A DNA stretch of 64,000 bases from MWCR01 sp041665165. GTDB taxonomy: Bacteria > Patescibacteriota > Patescibacteriia > 2-12-FULL-60-25. Location of the stretch: positions 1-64,000 of the forward strand of contig JBAYJJ010000001.1 of NCBI GenBank assembly GCA_041665165.1, read 5' to 3'. This document shows, one piece after another, positions 8,075-17,145 of this stretch (position 1 is the first letter of the stretch; every line of letters starts with the position of its first letter). The position numbers and the translations under genes were made by a program. The notes beneath the pieces were generated by a model that saw nothing but the letters and a program-made list of their open reading frames with translations, was not told the origin of the DNA and made no database searches.

Positions 8075-9160
8075 ATGCCCCAGCCCATGTTAATCAAAAC
8101 GCCCAAAGGAGACAGGAAAATCGGGCCTGGATATCCGACTTTTATAATTGCCGAACTTTCTGGTAACCACCAGCAAAGTTATGAGCGCATACTCAAACTG
8201 ATCGACGCAGCGATTGAGGCTGGAGTGGATGCCGTAAAGACCCAAACATTCAAACCTGAAACCATAACCCTGGAATCTGACAAAGAATATTTTCAAGTCA
8301 AAGTCAATGATGCCTGGGCAGGCCAGACCTTGTTCAGCCTTTATCAAAAAGTCGTCACGCCCTGGGAATGGCAGCCGAAGATGAAAGAATATTGCGAATC
8401 ACGCGGCGTCTTGTTTTTCTCCACGCCTTTTGACCCTTCGGCTGTAGATTTTTTGGAAAGCTTGGATGTCCCTTTGTATAAAATCGCATCGTTCGAGACC
8501 GGCGACATCGGGCTTCTGCGCAAAATCGGACAGACAAAAAAGCCAGTCATCATGTCGCGCGGCTTATCGACCGAAGAGGATATCAAGCTCGCGTTAGAGA
8601 CTTTGAAACAGGCCGGTTCTCCCAGCGTCTCGGTTCTGCATTGCGTCAGCTCTTACCCAGCCACGATAGACCAGATGAACATAGCCACCATCCCGGATAT
8701 TACAAAGCGTTTTGACGTGGTGTCCGGATTGTCCGATCACTCCTTGGGGACGACCGCGGCCGTGGCCAGTGTTGCGCTCGGGGCCAGCATCATAGAAAAG
8801 CATCTGACCCTGCGCCGGACTGACGGCGGACCAGATGCGGCCTTCTCGCTTGAACCCGAGGAAATGAAAGATTTGGTAAAGACTATTCGCGAGGTTGAAT
8901 CAGCTATAGGTGTTCCATCATACACACCAGATAAAAAAGAATCCGAAAATATTATCTTTAGGCGTTCTCTTTTTGTGACCAAAGACATCAAGAAAGGTGA
9001 AAAATTCACAAACGAGAATGTGCGCTCAATCCGCCCGGGCAATGGCCTGCACCCCAAATTCCTGGACGATGTGCTTGGGAAGTCAGCCACGCAAGACATT
9101 GAATATGCGACTCCTTTAGCCTGGGAAATGGTGGACAAAGAATCAAATAAAAAAATATGA
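8075..9160 (+). CDS. pseI: pseudaminic acid synthase
   Basis: NeuB-family TIM-barrel synthase with a C-terminal SAF (antifreeze-like) domain from about residue 300. These enzymes condense phosphoenolpyruvate with a 6-carbon amino sugar to make a nonulosonic acid. PseI rather than NeuB is indicated by VVTPWEW and the GGPDAAFSLEP loop, both typical of pseudaminic-acid synthases; FIIAELSGNH is the N-terminal family signature. 361 residues is normal. It would use 2,4-diacetamido-2,4,6-trideoxy-L-altrose. It leads a set of genes with 4-nt overlaps (ATP-grasp, phosphoesterase). A second in-frame ATG lies at 8087. pseB and pseC are on the opposite strand 6-10 kb away. Confidence 0.88.
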   Translation: MPQPMLIKTPKGDRKIGPGYPTFIIAELSGNHQQSYERILKLIDAAIEAGVDAVKTQTFKPETITLESDKEYFQVKVNDAWAGQTLFSLYQKVVTPWEWQPKMKEYCESRGVLFFSTPFDPSAVDFLESLDVPLYKIASFETGDIGLLRKIGQTKKPVIMSRGLSTEEDIKLALETLKQAGSPSVSVLHCVSSYPATIDQMNIATIPDITKRFDVVSGLSDHSLGTTAAVASVALGASIIEKHLTLRRTDGGPDAAFSLEPEEMKDLVKTIREVESAIGVPSYTPDKKESENIIFRRSLFVTKDIKKGEKFTNENVRSIRPGNGLHPKFLDDVLGKSATQDIEYATPLAWEMVDKESNKKI

Positions 9161-10089
9161 AAAAAATAAACCGAATACTTTTCACTTGTGCCGGCGGCAG
9201 CGGCCCGTTGTACTTGGCAAAAAAGATGCGGAAAAAATACAAAGTCTTTTTGGTTGATGCCAGCCCCAATTCCCCTGCCCCGCAGCTTGGTTTGCCCTTC
9301 AGGGTCGTGCCCTTCGGCAGCGACCCCAAATACATAAATAAACTCAGTGCCTTGATCCGCCAGTGGCGCATCCAGTGCATCGTGCCTGGTGCGGATGAGG
9401 AGCTTTTGCCGGTCAGGCAGCTGTGCGAAAAAATCCCTGGCTTAATGGCTGTGATGCCCAGCGCCAGTTTCACCCGGCTTTGCCTAAACAAAAAAAATCT
9501 CATGGTGGCGCTCGAAAAACTCGGGATTTCATCCATCGAAACTTACCGCAGCCCAGGCCAAGTCAGATATCCGGCCATCATCAAGCCCATTTTTGGGCGC
9601 GGCTCAAGAGGCGTGCACACGGTCAAGGATAAAAAACAACTCTCTGGATATTTGGCGCTTTACAATAAAAAATTCAATGACCTGTTGGTCCAGCCCTATA
9701 TCCCTGGCGACGAGTATACTGTTTCTTTGATAGTAAACAATCGCAACCAATTGCAAGGCATTGCACCCAAGAAAATCATCCAAAAAACCGGGATTACCAA
9801 AGCCGCTGTTTCCCAAGGCCAGCCTGCGATAACGAAAGCCTGCAAAAAAATCGTGGAAAAACTAAAACCTATGGGGCCATGCAACATCCAGCTCAAGATC
9901 TGGAAAGGCAAAGCCTATATCTTCGAAATCAATCCCCGTTTATCGACCACTTCAGTATTGACGGACAAGTGCATGGGCAATGAGGTTGAGCTTTACATCC
10001 AATCCTATGATGCGCAACCTAAAAAGATGGGCTTTATTCAGGGCATCAAGCTTTTCAGATACGATGAAAATGTTTTTCAGAATCCATGA
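9157..10089 (+). CDS. ATP-grasp ligase, carbamoyl-phosphate-synthase-like
   Basis: 310 residues. The N-terminal part (ILFTCAGGSG) is a Rossmann pre-ATP-grasp fold and the rest an ATP-grasp fold with the phosphate-binding loop KPIFGRGSRG and the metal/ATP site IFEINPRLS. ATP-grasp enzymes ligate a carboxylate to an amine or thiol through an acyl phosphate. The ATG overlaps the pseI stop by 4 nt and its own stop overlaps the phosphoesterase start, so all three are translationally coupled. The context suggests modification of the nonulosonic acid or its precursor, for example amide formation; the substrate is not known. Confidence 0.8.
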   Translation: MKKINRILFTCAGGSGPLYLAKKMRKKYKVFLVDASPNSPAPQLGLPFRVVPFGSDPKYINKLSALIRQWRIQCIVPGADEELLPVRQLCEKIPGLMAVMPSASFTRLCLNKKNLMVALEKLGISSIETYRSPGQVRYPAIIKPIFGRGSRGVHTVKDKKQLSGYLALYNKKFNDLLVQPYIPGDEYTVSLIVNNRNQLQGIAPKKIIQKTGITKAAVSQGQPAITKACKKIVEKLKPMGPCNIQLKIWKGKAYIFEINPRLSTTSVLTDKCMGNEVELYIQSYDAQPKKMGFIQGIKLFRYDENVFQNP

Positions 10090-10778
10090 ACTACATAATT
10101 GGAGACATCCACGGCAATTTTACGGAACTGGAAAAACTACTGACCATCATAAAACCCCAGGCGAACGACCGACTGATTTTTCTTGGTGACTACCTAGACA
10201 AGAACTCAGGCACGAAACGTACGCTAGACCTGCTTCACCAGCTCGCTGATACTCATGACTGCGTTTTCCTTAAAGGCAACCATGAATACGTGTGGGAAAA
10301 ATATTTGCTTGGCCATGAATTGCAGCGTCGGGATTTCTTGCTGAAGTTCGGCGGACTTGAGATGCTCAAGGAATTTTCGCCTGAAGCAGAGCGTTTATTG
10401 CTCGAGGACAAGATTGATGCTATTTCGGTATTTCTAAAGGAATATCTAAATCTACTTCCGCACATGAAAAATTATGCGACTGTTGGATCTTATTTAGCAC
10501 TTCATGCAGGAATCACGGATGAACAAATGGATTCGACCCCTCTGGTCTTTGATGAACCTAACTACTTTTTGCGGCCTGATCACATTCCGACTGAGCTCAA
10601 ATATCTCGGCCAATACACACTAGTGGCCGGCCATACGCATTTAAGCCCAGAGCCAGTAAAGCTCCCGGGCTACATTAATGTTGATTTAGGCGCTGGCTTT
10701 GGCAAATATCTAGGCGCTTTTTGCCCTGAAACAAGCCAAGTCATCCGGTCTGACGGCAAAATCTTTGAACTGGGCTAG
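10086..10778 (+). CDS. calcineurin-like metallophosphoesterase
   Basis: 230 residues with all five metal-site blocks of the PPP/ApaH-like family: GDIHGN at 6-11, GDYLDK at 34-39, GNHE at 64-67, HAGI in the second half and GHTH near residue 180. Two bound metals hydrolyse a phosphomonoester or diester. Coupled by a 4-nt overlap to the ATP-grasp gene, it could dephosphorylate a sugar-phosphate intermediate (nonulosonic pathways that run through 9-phosphates need such a step) or act as a protein phosphatase; the sequence does not decide. Confidence 0.85.
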   Translation: MNYIIGDIHGNFTELEKLLTIIKPQANDRLIFLGDYLDKNSGTKRTLDLLHQLADTHDCVFLKGNHEYVWEKYLLGHELQRRDFLLKFGGLEMLKEFSPEAERLLLEDKIDAISVFLKEYLNLLPHMKNYATVGSYLALHAGITDEQMDSTPLVFDEPNYFLRPDHIPTELKYLGQYTLVAGHTHLSPEPVKLPGYINVDLGAGFGKYLGAFCPETSQVIRSDGKIFELG

Positions 10779-10781
10779 CCC

Positions 10782-10810
10782 TTGAACTTGTTTGATGGAT
10801 ATGGTAATAA
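10782..10810 (+). promoter_or_regulatory. promoter of the PIG-L deacetylase gene
   Basis: TTGAAC and TAATAA separated by 17 nt. The predicted transcript starts only about 6 nt before the ATG at 10823, so the message would be nearly leaderless. Confidence 0.6.
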
Positions 10811-10822
10811 AAGACAGACATT

Positions 10823-11497
10823 ATGCCTAAAAACATACTAGTCGTAGCCGCCCATCCGGATGACGAGCTGCTGGGAGCCGGGGCCACGCTCCGCAGACAT
10901 GTCGAGAACAACGACCAGGTTTTTGTATTGATACTGGGCCAGGGTGCTTTATCGCGCGATCCCAAGGCGCAAGACGAGGTAAAGAACCTGCAGGAACAAA
11001 CTCGCCGAGCAAGCGAGATCATCGGTTTCAAAGGAATATTTTTTGCAGGTCTACCGGACAATGCTTTTGATGCAGTAAGCCTTCTTTCGATCACAAAAGA
11101 GATTGAAGAAGTTTTGGCCAAAATCAAACCTGCGATAGTCTACACTCATCATGAATACGATTTAAATATAGACCACCAACTTGCTTTCCAAGCCGTGCTC
11201 ACAGCCTGCCGCCCGTGCAACCCCTGTGCGCCCAAAACAATCTATTCTTTCGAAACTTTGTCCTCGACAGAGTGGCAGACCAAAGACAGCAAGCAGTTCG
11301 CACCGAATGTTTATGTTGATATCGGGCAGCAACTCGAGAAAAAAATCCAGGCGCTCAAATGCTACACATCTGAAATGAGGGAATATCCGCACTCCAGGTC
11401 CGAGCAAGGCGTGCGCATTCTTGCCCAATATCGCGGGCTGGAATCAGGTTTGCGCGCAGCCGAGGCTTTTCGCTTAATCCGCAAAATACAGAAATGA
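10823..11497 (+). CDS. PIG-L (LmbE-type) N-acetylglucosaminyl deacetylase
   Basis: 224 residues with the zinc-binding AHPDDE motif at 10-15 and the second zinc/catalytic block HEYDLNIDH at 110-118, both intact. PIG-L/LmbE enzymes remove an N-acetyl group from GlcNAc-type sugars using zinc. In this locus it would create a free amino sugar on a nucleotide sugar, lipid-linked glycan or small metabolite. The stop overlaps the start of the DUF218 gene by 4 nt. No Shine-Dalgarno is visible. Confidence 0.85.
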   Translation: MPKNILVVAAHPDDELLGAGATLRRHVENNDQVFVLILGQGALSRDPKAQDEVKNLQEQTRRASEIIGFKGIFFAGLPDNAFDAVSLLSITKEIEEVLAKIKPAIVYTHHEYDLNIDHQLAFQAVLTACRPCNPCAPKTIYSFETLSSTEWQTKDSKQFAPNVYVDIGQQLEKKIQALKCYTSEMREYPHSRSEQGVRILAQYRGLESGLRAAEAFRLIRKIQK

Positions 11498-12081
11498 ACT
11501 CTTTAGCCGCAGAACTCCAAGACATGGTGCTGGCACAGCCTCCTTGCAAAGCTGACGCCATTATTTGGCTCCAAGGGGACAGGTTTAATCGCGCCCAAAA
11601 ATGCCTGAATCTTTATCAGGCTGGCTTTGCGCCATTACTGGTGCTGACTGGAAACAATCAACTTTTAGGAAAAGACGTACGGCCCGAAGAAGACAATGTC
11701 TCGCTCCAACAGATGCAAGACTGGCTGATGGAGCGCGGCGTTCCAGAGGGCGACATCTTGATCGAAGATAAATCCTTGAACACACGGGATCAGGCTGTCC
11801 AGATGATCGACTTGGCAGTTTCAAGAAACTGGTCTGCCTTGCTTTTGGTCGGCTCATCCTACTATCAGATGCGCGCCTTCCTGACTTTCTTGAAATACGC
11901 GCAAGAAATGAATTGGACAGGAAGAATAGTGAATCAACCTGTCATCATCCCGACTGAATCTATTCCCCAAGGACGCGAAAAAACCGCAGCCGAATATTTT
12001 ACGCTTGAATTGGAAAAAATAAACAAGTACCAAGACCACGTGGCCAGCATCCAGGCTGGCGTGGACTATTTGAACAAATAA
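11494..12081 (+). CDS. DUF218 (YdcF/SanA-like) protein
   Basis: 195 residues. The DUF218 signatures are a strand ending AIIWLQGD, then DKSLNTRDQA (the family's S-x-N-T-x-x-E/Q-A motif), then a strand LLLVGSSYYQMRAFLTF. YdcF has been reported to bind S-adenosylmethionine and the SanA/ElyC branch is linked to envelope glycan metabolism; here a soluble form without a membrane anchor is seen. It is translationally coupled to the PIG-L deacetylase. A second, more divergent protein with the same blocks is encoded at 39281-39982. Confidence 0.75.
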   Translation: MNSLAAELQDMVLAQPPCKADAIIWLQGDRFNRAQKCLNLYQAGFAPLLVLTGNNQLLGKDVRPEEDNVSLQQMQDWLMERGVPEGDILIEDKSLNTRDQAVQMIDLAVSRNWSALLLVGSSYYQMRAFLTFLKYAQEMNWTGRIVNQPVIIPTESIPQGREKTAAEYFTLELEKINKYQDHVASIQAGVDYLNK

Positions 12082-12104
12082 AAAACCCGGGATTTGGCAC
12101 CGGG
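12081..12104 (-). terminator. intrinsic terminator of the 12-22 kb minus operon
   Basis: Minus-strand stem CCCGG / CCGGG with a nine-base loop followed by six T; it starts 5 nt after the GNAT stop codon. Confidence 0.75.
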
Positions 12105-12108
12105 CAAG

Positions 12109-12558
12109 CTACCGCAGATTCAGGCGGTAATAATTGACATCAAGGCGTTCGAAGCCCAACGAAAGGTAGAGCCTGTTCGCAGCCTCGCGGTCCGGCCAAG
12201 TCGTGAGCACGACCCTCTTTACGCCCCGCACTTGGGCGATTTTGAGCAACTGCAGCATCATTTCTTTGCCGATTCCGCGGCCTTCATAAGACTGGCTGAC
12301 AACAACGTCCTCAACGACTGCTTCATGGCCAACCAGCATCGGCACTTCGATGAGGCGCGCCATGCCGACAAGCAAGCCATTAGCTTCCGGGTCCTTGGCC
12401 AATACAATGTGCATGCCAACAATGGCGCTGATCCGCTTCAGGTCAGCCTCAGTAAGTACCGGGCTATTCGGGCTCAAGCGCTTCAGGAGGCTGTTGATAG
12501 CCTCCAGATCCTCGTGGCCAATGGAGCTCGGGCTTTCGCTCAGTAAAAGGTAAATCAT
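12109..12558 (-). CDS. GNAT-family N-acetyltransferase
   Basis: 149 residues, a single GNAT fold. Motif A is plain: EDVVVSQSYEGRGIGKEMM, with the acetyl-CoA pyrophosphate loop Q/R-x-x-G-x-G/A. It ends NRLYLSLGFERL, the usual motif B. Acetyl is moved from acetyl-CoA to an amine. As the last gene of the operon with pseB and pseC it could be the 4-N-acetyltransferase of the pathway (PseH role), but it is not clearly PseH by sequence and could be unrelated. A Shine-Dalgarno GAGGAG precedes the ATG by a few bases; a terminator follows. Confidence 0.8.
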   Translation of the reverse strand: MIYLLLSESPSSIGHEDLEAINSLLKRLSPNSPVLTEADLKRISAIVGMHIVLAKDPEANGLLVGMARLIEVPMLVGHEAVVEDVVVSQSYEGRGIGKEMMLQLLKIAQVRGVKRVVLTTWPDREAANRLYLSLGFERLDVNYYRLNLR

Positions 12559-12572
12559 AACTCCTCTTGGGC

Positions 12573-13865
12573 TTATCTGACCTTAAAAATATTGGTTATC
12601 GGTTCACCGACCAGCTCTTTTTTGAGCGTGCCTTTTTCAAGCACTTGCTTCAGCTTGGGCAGGACTTTGGCATAAGCCCGGATGGTCGTATCCAGATCTT
12701 TCTGCGAATGGCTGAAGCTCATGTTGTGCTGGCCATACCAAAGGATGCCTTCTTGCAAAATTTCCTGTTGCACATAGCTCTTTATCTCTAAGTCTGAAAA
12801 ACCATTTGACGGCGTAAAGAAAATAACTTGCCAGCATGGTTTGCCTTTTATTTTGATGACCGAGTCCAGGCCGTTCTTCTTGATGAGCGCATTCACTTTC
12901 TCCTTAAGATATGTGCCTTTTTTCCAGATAGTCGGAATCACATTCTTTTTTTCCATTTCCTTGATGGTGGCAATGGCCGCAGCCAACGAAAGCGCCTCAC
13001 CTCCATTGGTGAAAGAATAGAATATGTCTGCCACGCGCTTCATATATATCTTTTTTCCGACCAAGGCGGAGATAGGCATACCATTAGCCATGGATTTTCC
13101 GAAAGTCGCAAGGTCAGGCGTAATCCCGAAATATTTTTGGGCGCCGCCCAGGCCCCAGCGGAAACCGGTTATGACTTCGTCAAAAACCAGGAGCGCTCCG
13201 TTTTTATGCGCGATTTCCTTGACCTGCTTCAAAAAATCCTTGTCCGGCTCATAATAATTCATGGGTTCCATTATTACAGCCGCGATTTTCCCGTGATATT
13301 TCTTGAAAAGCTTTTTAAGCGAGGCAATGTCATTGTAGGCGAACGGGTGGGTCAATTTTTGGGTCGACACCGGAACGCCCAGTTTCCTGGTCGTGGATCC
13401 GATATACCAATCGTGCCAGCCGTGATAACCGCAAGCAGCCACGTGTTCGCGGCCTGTGACTGCCCTGGCCACGCGAATCGCTCCGGAAGTGACATCGCTG
13501 CCGTTCTTTCCGTAGCGCACCATCTCAGCGCAAGGGATGTGCTTTATGAGAAGCTTGGCCAGCTCATCTTCCAAGGGCGAAGGCAATGGGAAAGCAATCC
13601 CCTTTTTAAGTTGTTTTTTTATGGCCTCGTCCACCGGCCCGTAGCAATGGCCCAAAATGACAGGCAAAAGCCCGTTGATGAAATCAATATACTCATTCCC
13701 ATCCACATCCCAGACATGCGAGCCTTTGGCATGGGTCACGAACAACGGAGAGCCGCCTTTGACGTATTGCAGATAGCATTTACTGAAAGTCTGCGCAGCC
13801 AAAGGGATCCTCTCCTTGACAGAGCTGAACATCTTTTGGCTTTTGGCAAATGAACGTTTTTTCAT
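12573..13865 (-). CDS. class III aminotransferase (glutamate-1-semialdehyde aminomutase-like)
   Basis: A PLP enzyme of fold type I, subgroup III. GYHGWHDWY is the cofactor-ring region, DEVITGFRWG (about 229-238) binds the PLP nitrogen, and the Schiff-base lysine is in TFGKSMANG (about residue 257). The chain from ATG 13865 is 430 residues; the frame is open upstream but that part overlaps the neighbouring gene and has no family similarity. Despite the resemblance to HemL no heme genes are nearby; with the oxidoreductase upstream it more probably aminates a keto sugar or makes an amino acid for glycan decoration. Confidence 0.82.
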   Translation of the reverse strand: MKKRSFAKSQKMFSSVKERIPLAAQTFSKCYLQYVKGGSPLFVTHAKGSHVWDVDGNEYIDFINGLLPVILGHCYGPVDEAIKKQLKKGIAFPLPSPLEDELAKLLIKHIPCAEMVRYGKNGSDVTSGAIRVARAVTGREHVAACGYHGWHDWYIGSTTRKLGVPVSTQKLTHPFAYNDIASLKKLFKKYHGKIAAVIMEPMNYYEPDKDFLKQVKEIAHKNGALLVFDEVITGFRWGLGGAQKYFGITPDLATFGKSMANGMPISALVGKKIYMKRVADIFYSFTNGGEALSLAAAIATIKEMEKKNVIPTIWKKGTYLKEKVNALIKKNGLDSVIKIKGKPCWQVIFFTPSNGFSDLEIKSYVQQEILQEGILWYGQHNMSFSHSQKDLDTTIRAYAKVLPKLKQVLEKGTLKKELVGEPITNIFKVR

Positions 13866-13873
13866 ATTTTCGG

Positions 13874-14830
13874 TTAAGAAAGAATATTTTCTAAAGTCAT
13901 GGTAGCAAAAGCGATGGGATTTTGCGAGGCTTTTCTTGTGTTGATGCAAGATAAAAATTCCGACACTTCCTTCAGATACATGTTGTTGTTGTCCGCTTTT
14001 TTGAACTCAACTATTTTTTTTGTGGTATTTTTTGTTTCCAGCCAGACTGCATTCTGGTTCATATCCCAATTCAAGCTGCCTTTTTCTCCGATGACCCTGC
14101 ATTTGCGCGAGTAAGACTGCTGCAGATAATCGCAGGATACGGAACCGATGACCTTGTTCTTGAATTGATAAGCGGCAATGCACATATCCTCGGTCTGGAT
14201 GCTCAATCCCCCGACCTTATCGGAAATCAGCGCGCGCTTCTGGACAGGCGAGAAACCATTCAACCAAAACAGCAGATCAAACTCATGGATATCATCCAGG
14301 ATTATGCCGCCGCCCGTAGATTTTTTGGCTGCATAGTTCTTCCTGTAATCCTGATGCGGCCTCCAATACGGCAAAAAATAACCAAACTCGTGCCTGATGC
14401 TGTAGATTTTACCCAGCCTGCCTGAATCCAGGTATTTCTTGATGAAGGCTGGCCCAGGATGAAACCTTATGTTGCATCCTACCATGGTAATAAGTTTCTT
14501 CCTCTTGCATTCGTCGCCCAGCGCCCGGACTCCGTTCAGGTTATGGGACAGTGGTTTTTCAATGAACAAATCGCACCCAGCCTTGGCGCAGATGGCAGCA
14601 TGTTTGATGTGCAGGTTATTCGGCGTGCATATAAAAGCGACCTTGAATTTCTTGGCTGTCGCAATATCAAATTTCTGGATCCGGCCGATGACAGCTTGGC
14701 TATCAAAAGCCGAATCCAGCGGGTCAAAGACCGCGATATTCGTGTAGCCCAAAGCCATCAGATTGCTATAATGCCTTTTGCCGATAGACCCGAAGCCTGC
14801 GATTAAGATTGGCGTAGATTTGCTCAGCAT
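13874..14830 (-). CDS. Gfo/Idh/MocA-family oxidoreductase
   Basis: 318 residues from ATG 14830 (an in-frame TTG at 14842 would overlap pseC). GFGSIGKRH at 12-20 is the NAD(P)-binding loop and EKPLSHN at about 91-97 holds the conserved catalytic lysine. The C-terminal alpha/beta domain has DDIHEFDLLFWL, the family's substrate-side histidine block. It would oxidise or reduce a hydroxyl/keto group on a sugar. It sits between pseC and the class III aminotransferase with gaps of 1 and 8 nt; oxidation followed by transamination is the natural reading for the pair. Confidence 0.82.
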   Translation of the reverse strand: MLSKSTPILIAGFGSIGKRHYSNLMALGYTNIAVFDPLDSAFDSQAVIGRIQKFDIATAKKFKVAFICTPNNLHIKHAAICAKAGCDLFIEKPLSHNLNGVRALGDECKRKKLITMVGCNIRFHPGPAFIKKYLDSGRLGKIYSIRHEFGYFLPYWRPHQDYRKNYAAKKSTGGGIILDDIHEFDLLFWLNGFSPVQKRALISDKVGGLSIQTEDMCIAAYQFKNKVIGSVSCDYLQQSYSRKCRVIGEKGSLNWDMNQNAVWLETKNTTKKIVEFKKADNNNMYLKEVSEFLSCINTRKASQNPIAFATMTLENILS

Positions 14831-14831
14831 A

Positions 14832-15962
14832 TTATTGGGCAAGGATGTTTTTTAGAGTCTGGATCACAAAATCCTGATCTGTTCCGCTCAGCCCCGGAAA
14901 CATGGGCAAAGATATTTCAGCCGCATAATAGTCCTCGGCCTTGGGGCACAGGCCTTTGGCATAGCCGAGCTTTTGGTAGTATGGATGCAGATGAACCGGG
15001 ATATAATGGACTTGTACACCGATGTTGGCCGCGCGCAGGGCTTCAAACACCTCTCTACGGCGCTTGATCCATTCACCCTGCAAGCGCACAGGGTACAAGT
15101 GCCAGCCCGAACGTGCGCCCTGGTGGACTGTCGGCAACTTTAATTCTTTGATGTCTTGGAAGGCTTCGTCGTATCTTAAAGCGATCTTCTCGCGCGCAGA
15201 AATGAACTGATCGAGTTTTTTCAGCTGGCTCAGACCCAAAGCGCATTGGAAGTCAGTCAGCCTGAAATTTTCTCCCAAAGCCTGCATTTCATAATACCAA
15301 GGCCCGTCTGGCTCGTGTTCAAAATTCTCTTTTGTTATTCCGTGCGTCCGGAAAAGCTTCAGTCTGCGCGCAAAATCAGGATTGTCCGTCAGCACTGCGC
15401 CGCCTTCGCCTGTAGTGATGGGTTTGACCGGATGGAAACTGAAAACCGTCATATCAGACAAGGTTCCGACTTTTTTTCCGTTTTGCGAGGCGCCGAGCGC
15501 ATGGCAAGCATCTTCGATGACGATCAACCCGTGTTCTTTCGCGATTTTATTTATTTCCTCGTGCTGGATCGGGTTGCCTGAATAGTCTATGGGCACGATA
15601 GCCTTTGTTTTCGGCGTAATCAAAACCTTGATCTTTTCAGGATCAATGTTCCCCGTCTCAGGATCAATATCCGCAAATATTGGTTTGCCGCCCTGCCAGA
15701 TGCCGGCATTGGATGTGGCAGCAAAAGTCAGAGGTGAAGTGATGAACTCATCGCCCGGCTGGAAATCAGCGGCAAAATAAGCTGCCTGGAGCGCAGACGT
15801 GCCGTTGTTGAAGACGATTGCGAAAGAAGCTCCGCAATAATCTGCCAGCGCTTTTTCGAATTCTTCGACTTTAGGCCCCTGGGTCAGCCAATCAGAACGC
15901 AAAACATCGGCAACAGCCTTAATGTCCTCTTCGTCTATGGATTGGTGGCCGTAAGGAATCAT
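14832..15962 (-). CDS. pseC: UDP-4-amino-4,6-dideoxy-N-acetyl-L-altrosamine transaminase
   Basis: DegT/DnrJ-family aminotransferase of 376 residues that starts IPYGHQSIDEEDI, the characteristic PseC N-terminus. PLP lysine 180 lies in SFHPVKPITTGEGG, also a PseC hallmark; IEDACHALGA holds the cofactor-binding Asp. PseC transfers an amino group from glutamate to C4 of the PseB product. It lies in the operon with pseB, one gene apart (methyltransferase), with a 1-nt junction to that gene's stop side. Identification rests on residue patterns specific to PseC, not only on the family. Confidence 0.88.
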   Translation of the reverse strand: MIPYGHQSIDEEDIKAVADVLRSDWLTQGPKVEEFEKALADYCGASFAIVFNNGTSALQAAYFAADFQPGDEFITSPLTFAATSNAGIWQGGKPIFADIDPETGNIDPEKIKVLITPKTKAIVPIDYSGNPIQHEEINKIAKEHGLIVIEDACHALGASQNGKKVGTLSDMTVFSFHPVKPITTGEGGAVLTDNPDFARRLKLFRTHGITKENFEHEPDGPWYYEMQALGENFRLTDFQCALGLSQLKKLDQFISAREKIALRYDEAFQDIKELKLPTVHQGARSGWHLYPVRLQGEWIKRRREVFEALRAANIGVQVHYIPVHLHPYYQKLGYAKGLCPKAEDYYAAEISLPMFPGLSGTDQDFVIQTLKNILAQ

Positions 15963-15963
15963 A

Positions 15964-17142
15964 TTATTTGCTCCCGATTAAATATTTAATCTCGCTGTTT
16001 TCTTCAAAGATTTTTTTTACGGATATTATCCGCATCTTTCCGCCCAGGCCCTCAAGGAAACTTGTGATTTCGCGGTCATAATCTATGGCGCAGACGAAAA
16101 TCACGTCTACTGGGTCGGACAGCAGATTCTGCGGAGGCTCCACAGGCTGGGCTGAGCACGACATGAACTTGCCTTGCTTGGCCGCGTCCGTGTCGAACAA
16201 TCGCGGCTCTACCTTGAATTCAAGCGACCCAATCAATACGTCGCTGCCGGCATACATACCGATTGTCTTGCCGTTATTTTCAAAAACATCAATCAGGGCC
16301 TGCAAGCCAGAAAGATTCTTCTTGAGATTCTGCTGAAAGCTCTCAAATATCTCAAGACCGTCCGCCTGGACAAGATTCTCGCTTTTTTTTGCGTCCTTAT
16401 TCGAGCCCCAAGCATAGAGCATGGACCGTTCATCTGAGCTGATGACTTCAACCTCAGAAAATCCGGCGGCTTCCAGGATATTCGTCAGCGAACTTTTTGT
16501 GAAATAATTCAAGTGCTGGTGCGAGATGATGGAAGGATCGCCGATGCGCAATTTCTTCTCGCAATCCGGGACAGCGAAAAAAGCCAAGCCATCGGGAGCT
16601 AATATCCGCTTCATTTCTTGGATAAAAACTTCGGGCTGCTCGACATGCTCCAGCACAAGGTGAGTCAAAGCCACGTCATACTTTTCAATTATCTGATCTG
16701 AAGGAAAAAAATCCCTGAGCATGGGAATGTGATACTTTTCTGAGCCACTTATCCCCTCTTTCCCGGGCTCCACTCCAAGTATTGATTTGGCGCCGGCTTT
16801 TCCCAAAAGATGCAGCAAATACCCATAAGCGCAGCCTATTTCGATGAAGCTTGAGCCCTGAATTGTTTTATCGGCTTTTTCCAGAGCCTGCTCCAAAATC
16901 AAATAGACCTGGTCTGCCTGTTTGCTGGCGAACTCGCCTTCGCCCAAAGGGGTAGATCCATAGCCGCCCTGTTCATAATATTTGCGCAAGGCTGATTTGG
17001 TTTCCTGGTCAGGCACCTGAGTTATCAAACCGGTTTCTTCGTCAACCTGCAAAGTAAAAGGCAAAAACCGCGGAAAAACAATGCTCCTTTCAGCGCAATA
17101 CCCGACATCGAACGGAAGGCGTGAAAGAAAGAGCTGCTTCAT
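15964..17142 (-). CDS. SAM-dependent methyltransferase, C-methyltransferase-like
   Basis: 392 residues. Class I methyltransferase motif I is FIEIGCAYGYLLHLL at about 99-113, with HLVLEHVEQPEVF as the post-motif helix and AVPDCEK as motif III. A further 120-residue C-terminal region (GMYAGSDVLIG onward, about 290-390) resembles the C-terminal domain of sugar C-methyltransferases. The N-terminal 60 residues lack the zinc-binding cysteines those enzymes often carry. It sits between pseB and pseC with gaps of 1-3 nt, so a sugar substrate is likely; the methylated position is unknown. Confidence 0.78.
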   Translation of the reverse strand: MKQLFLSRLPFDVGYCAERSIVFPRFLPFTLQVDEETGLITQVPDQETKSALRKYYEQGGYGSTPLGEGEFASKQADQVYLILEQALEKADKTIQGSSFIEIGCAYGYLLHLLGKAGAKSILGVEPGKEGISGSEKYHIPMLRDFFPSDQIIEKYDVALTHLVLEHVEQPEVFIQEMKRILAPDGLAFFAVPDCEKKLRIGDPSIISHQHLNYFTKSSLTNILEAAGFSEVEVISSDERSMLYAWGSNKDAKKSENLVQADGLEIFESFQQNLKKNLSGLQALIDVFENNGKTIGMYAGSDVLIGSLEFKVEPRLFDTDAAKQGKFMSCSAQPVEPPQNLLSDPVDVIFVCAIDYDREITSFLEGLGGKMRIISVKKIFEENSEIKYLIGSK

Positions 17143-17145
17143 AAC

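Noticed and set aside
12109..12558. Firm naming as pseH
   Set aside because: It is a generic small GNAT; no PseH-specific residues could be confirmed by eye.
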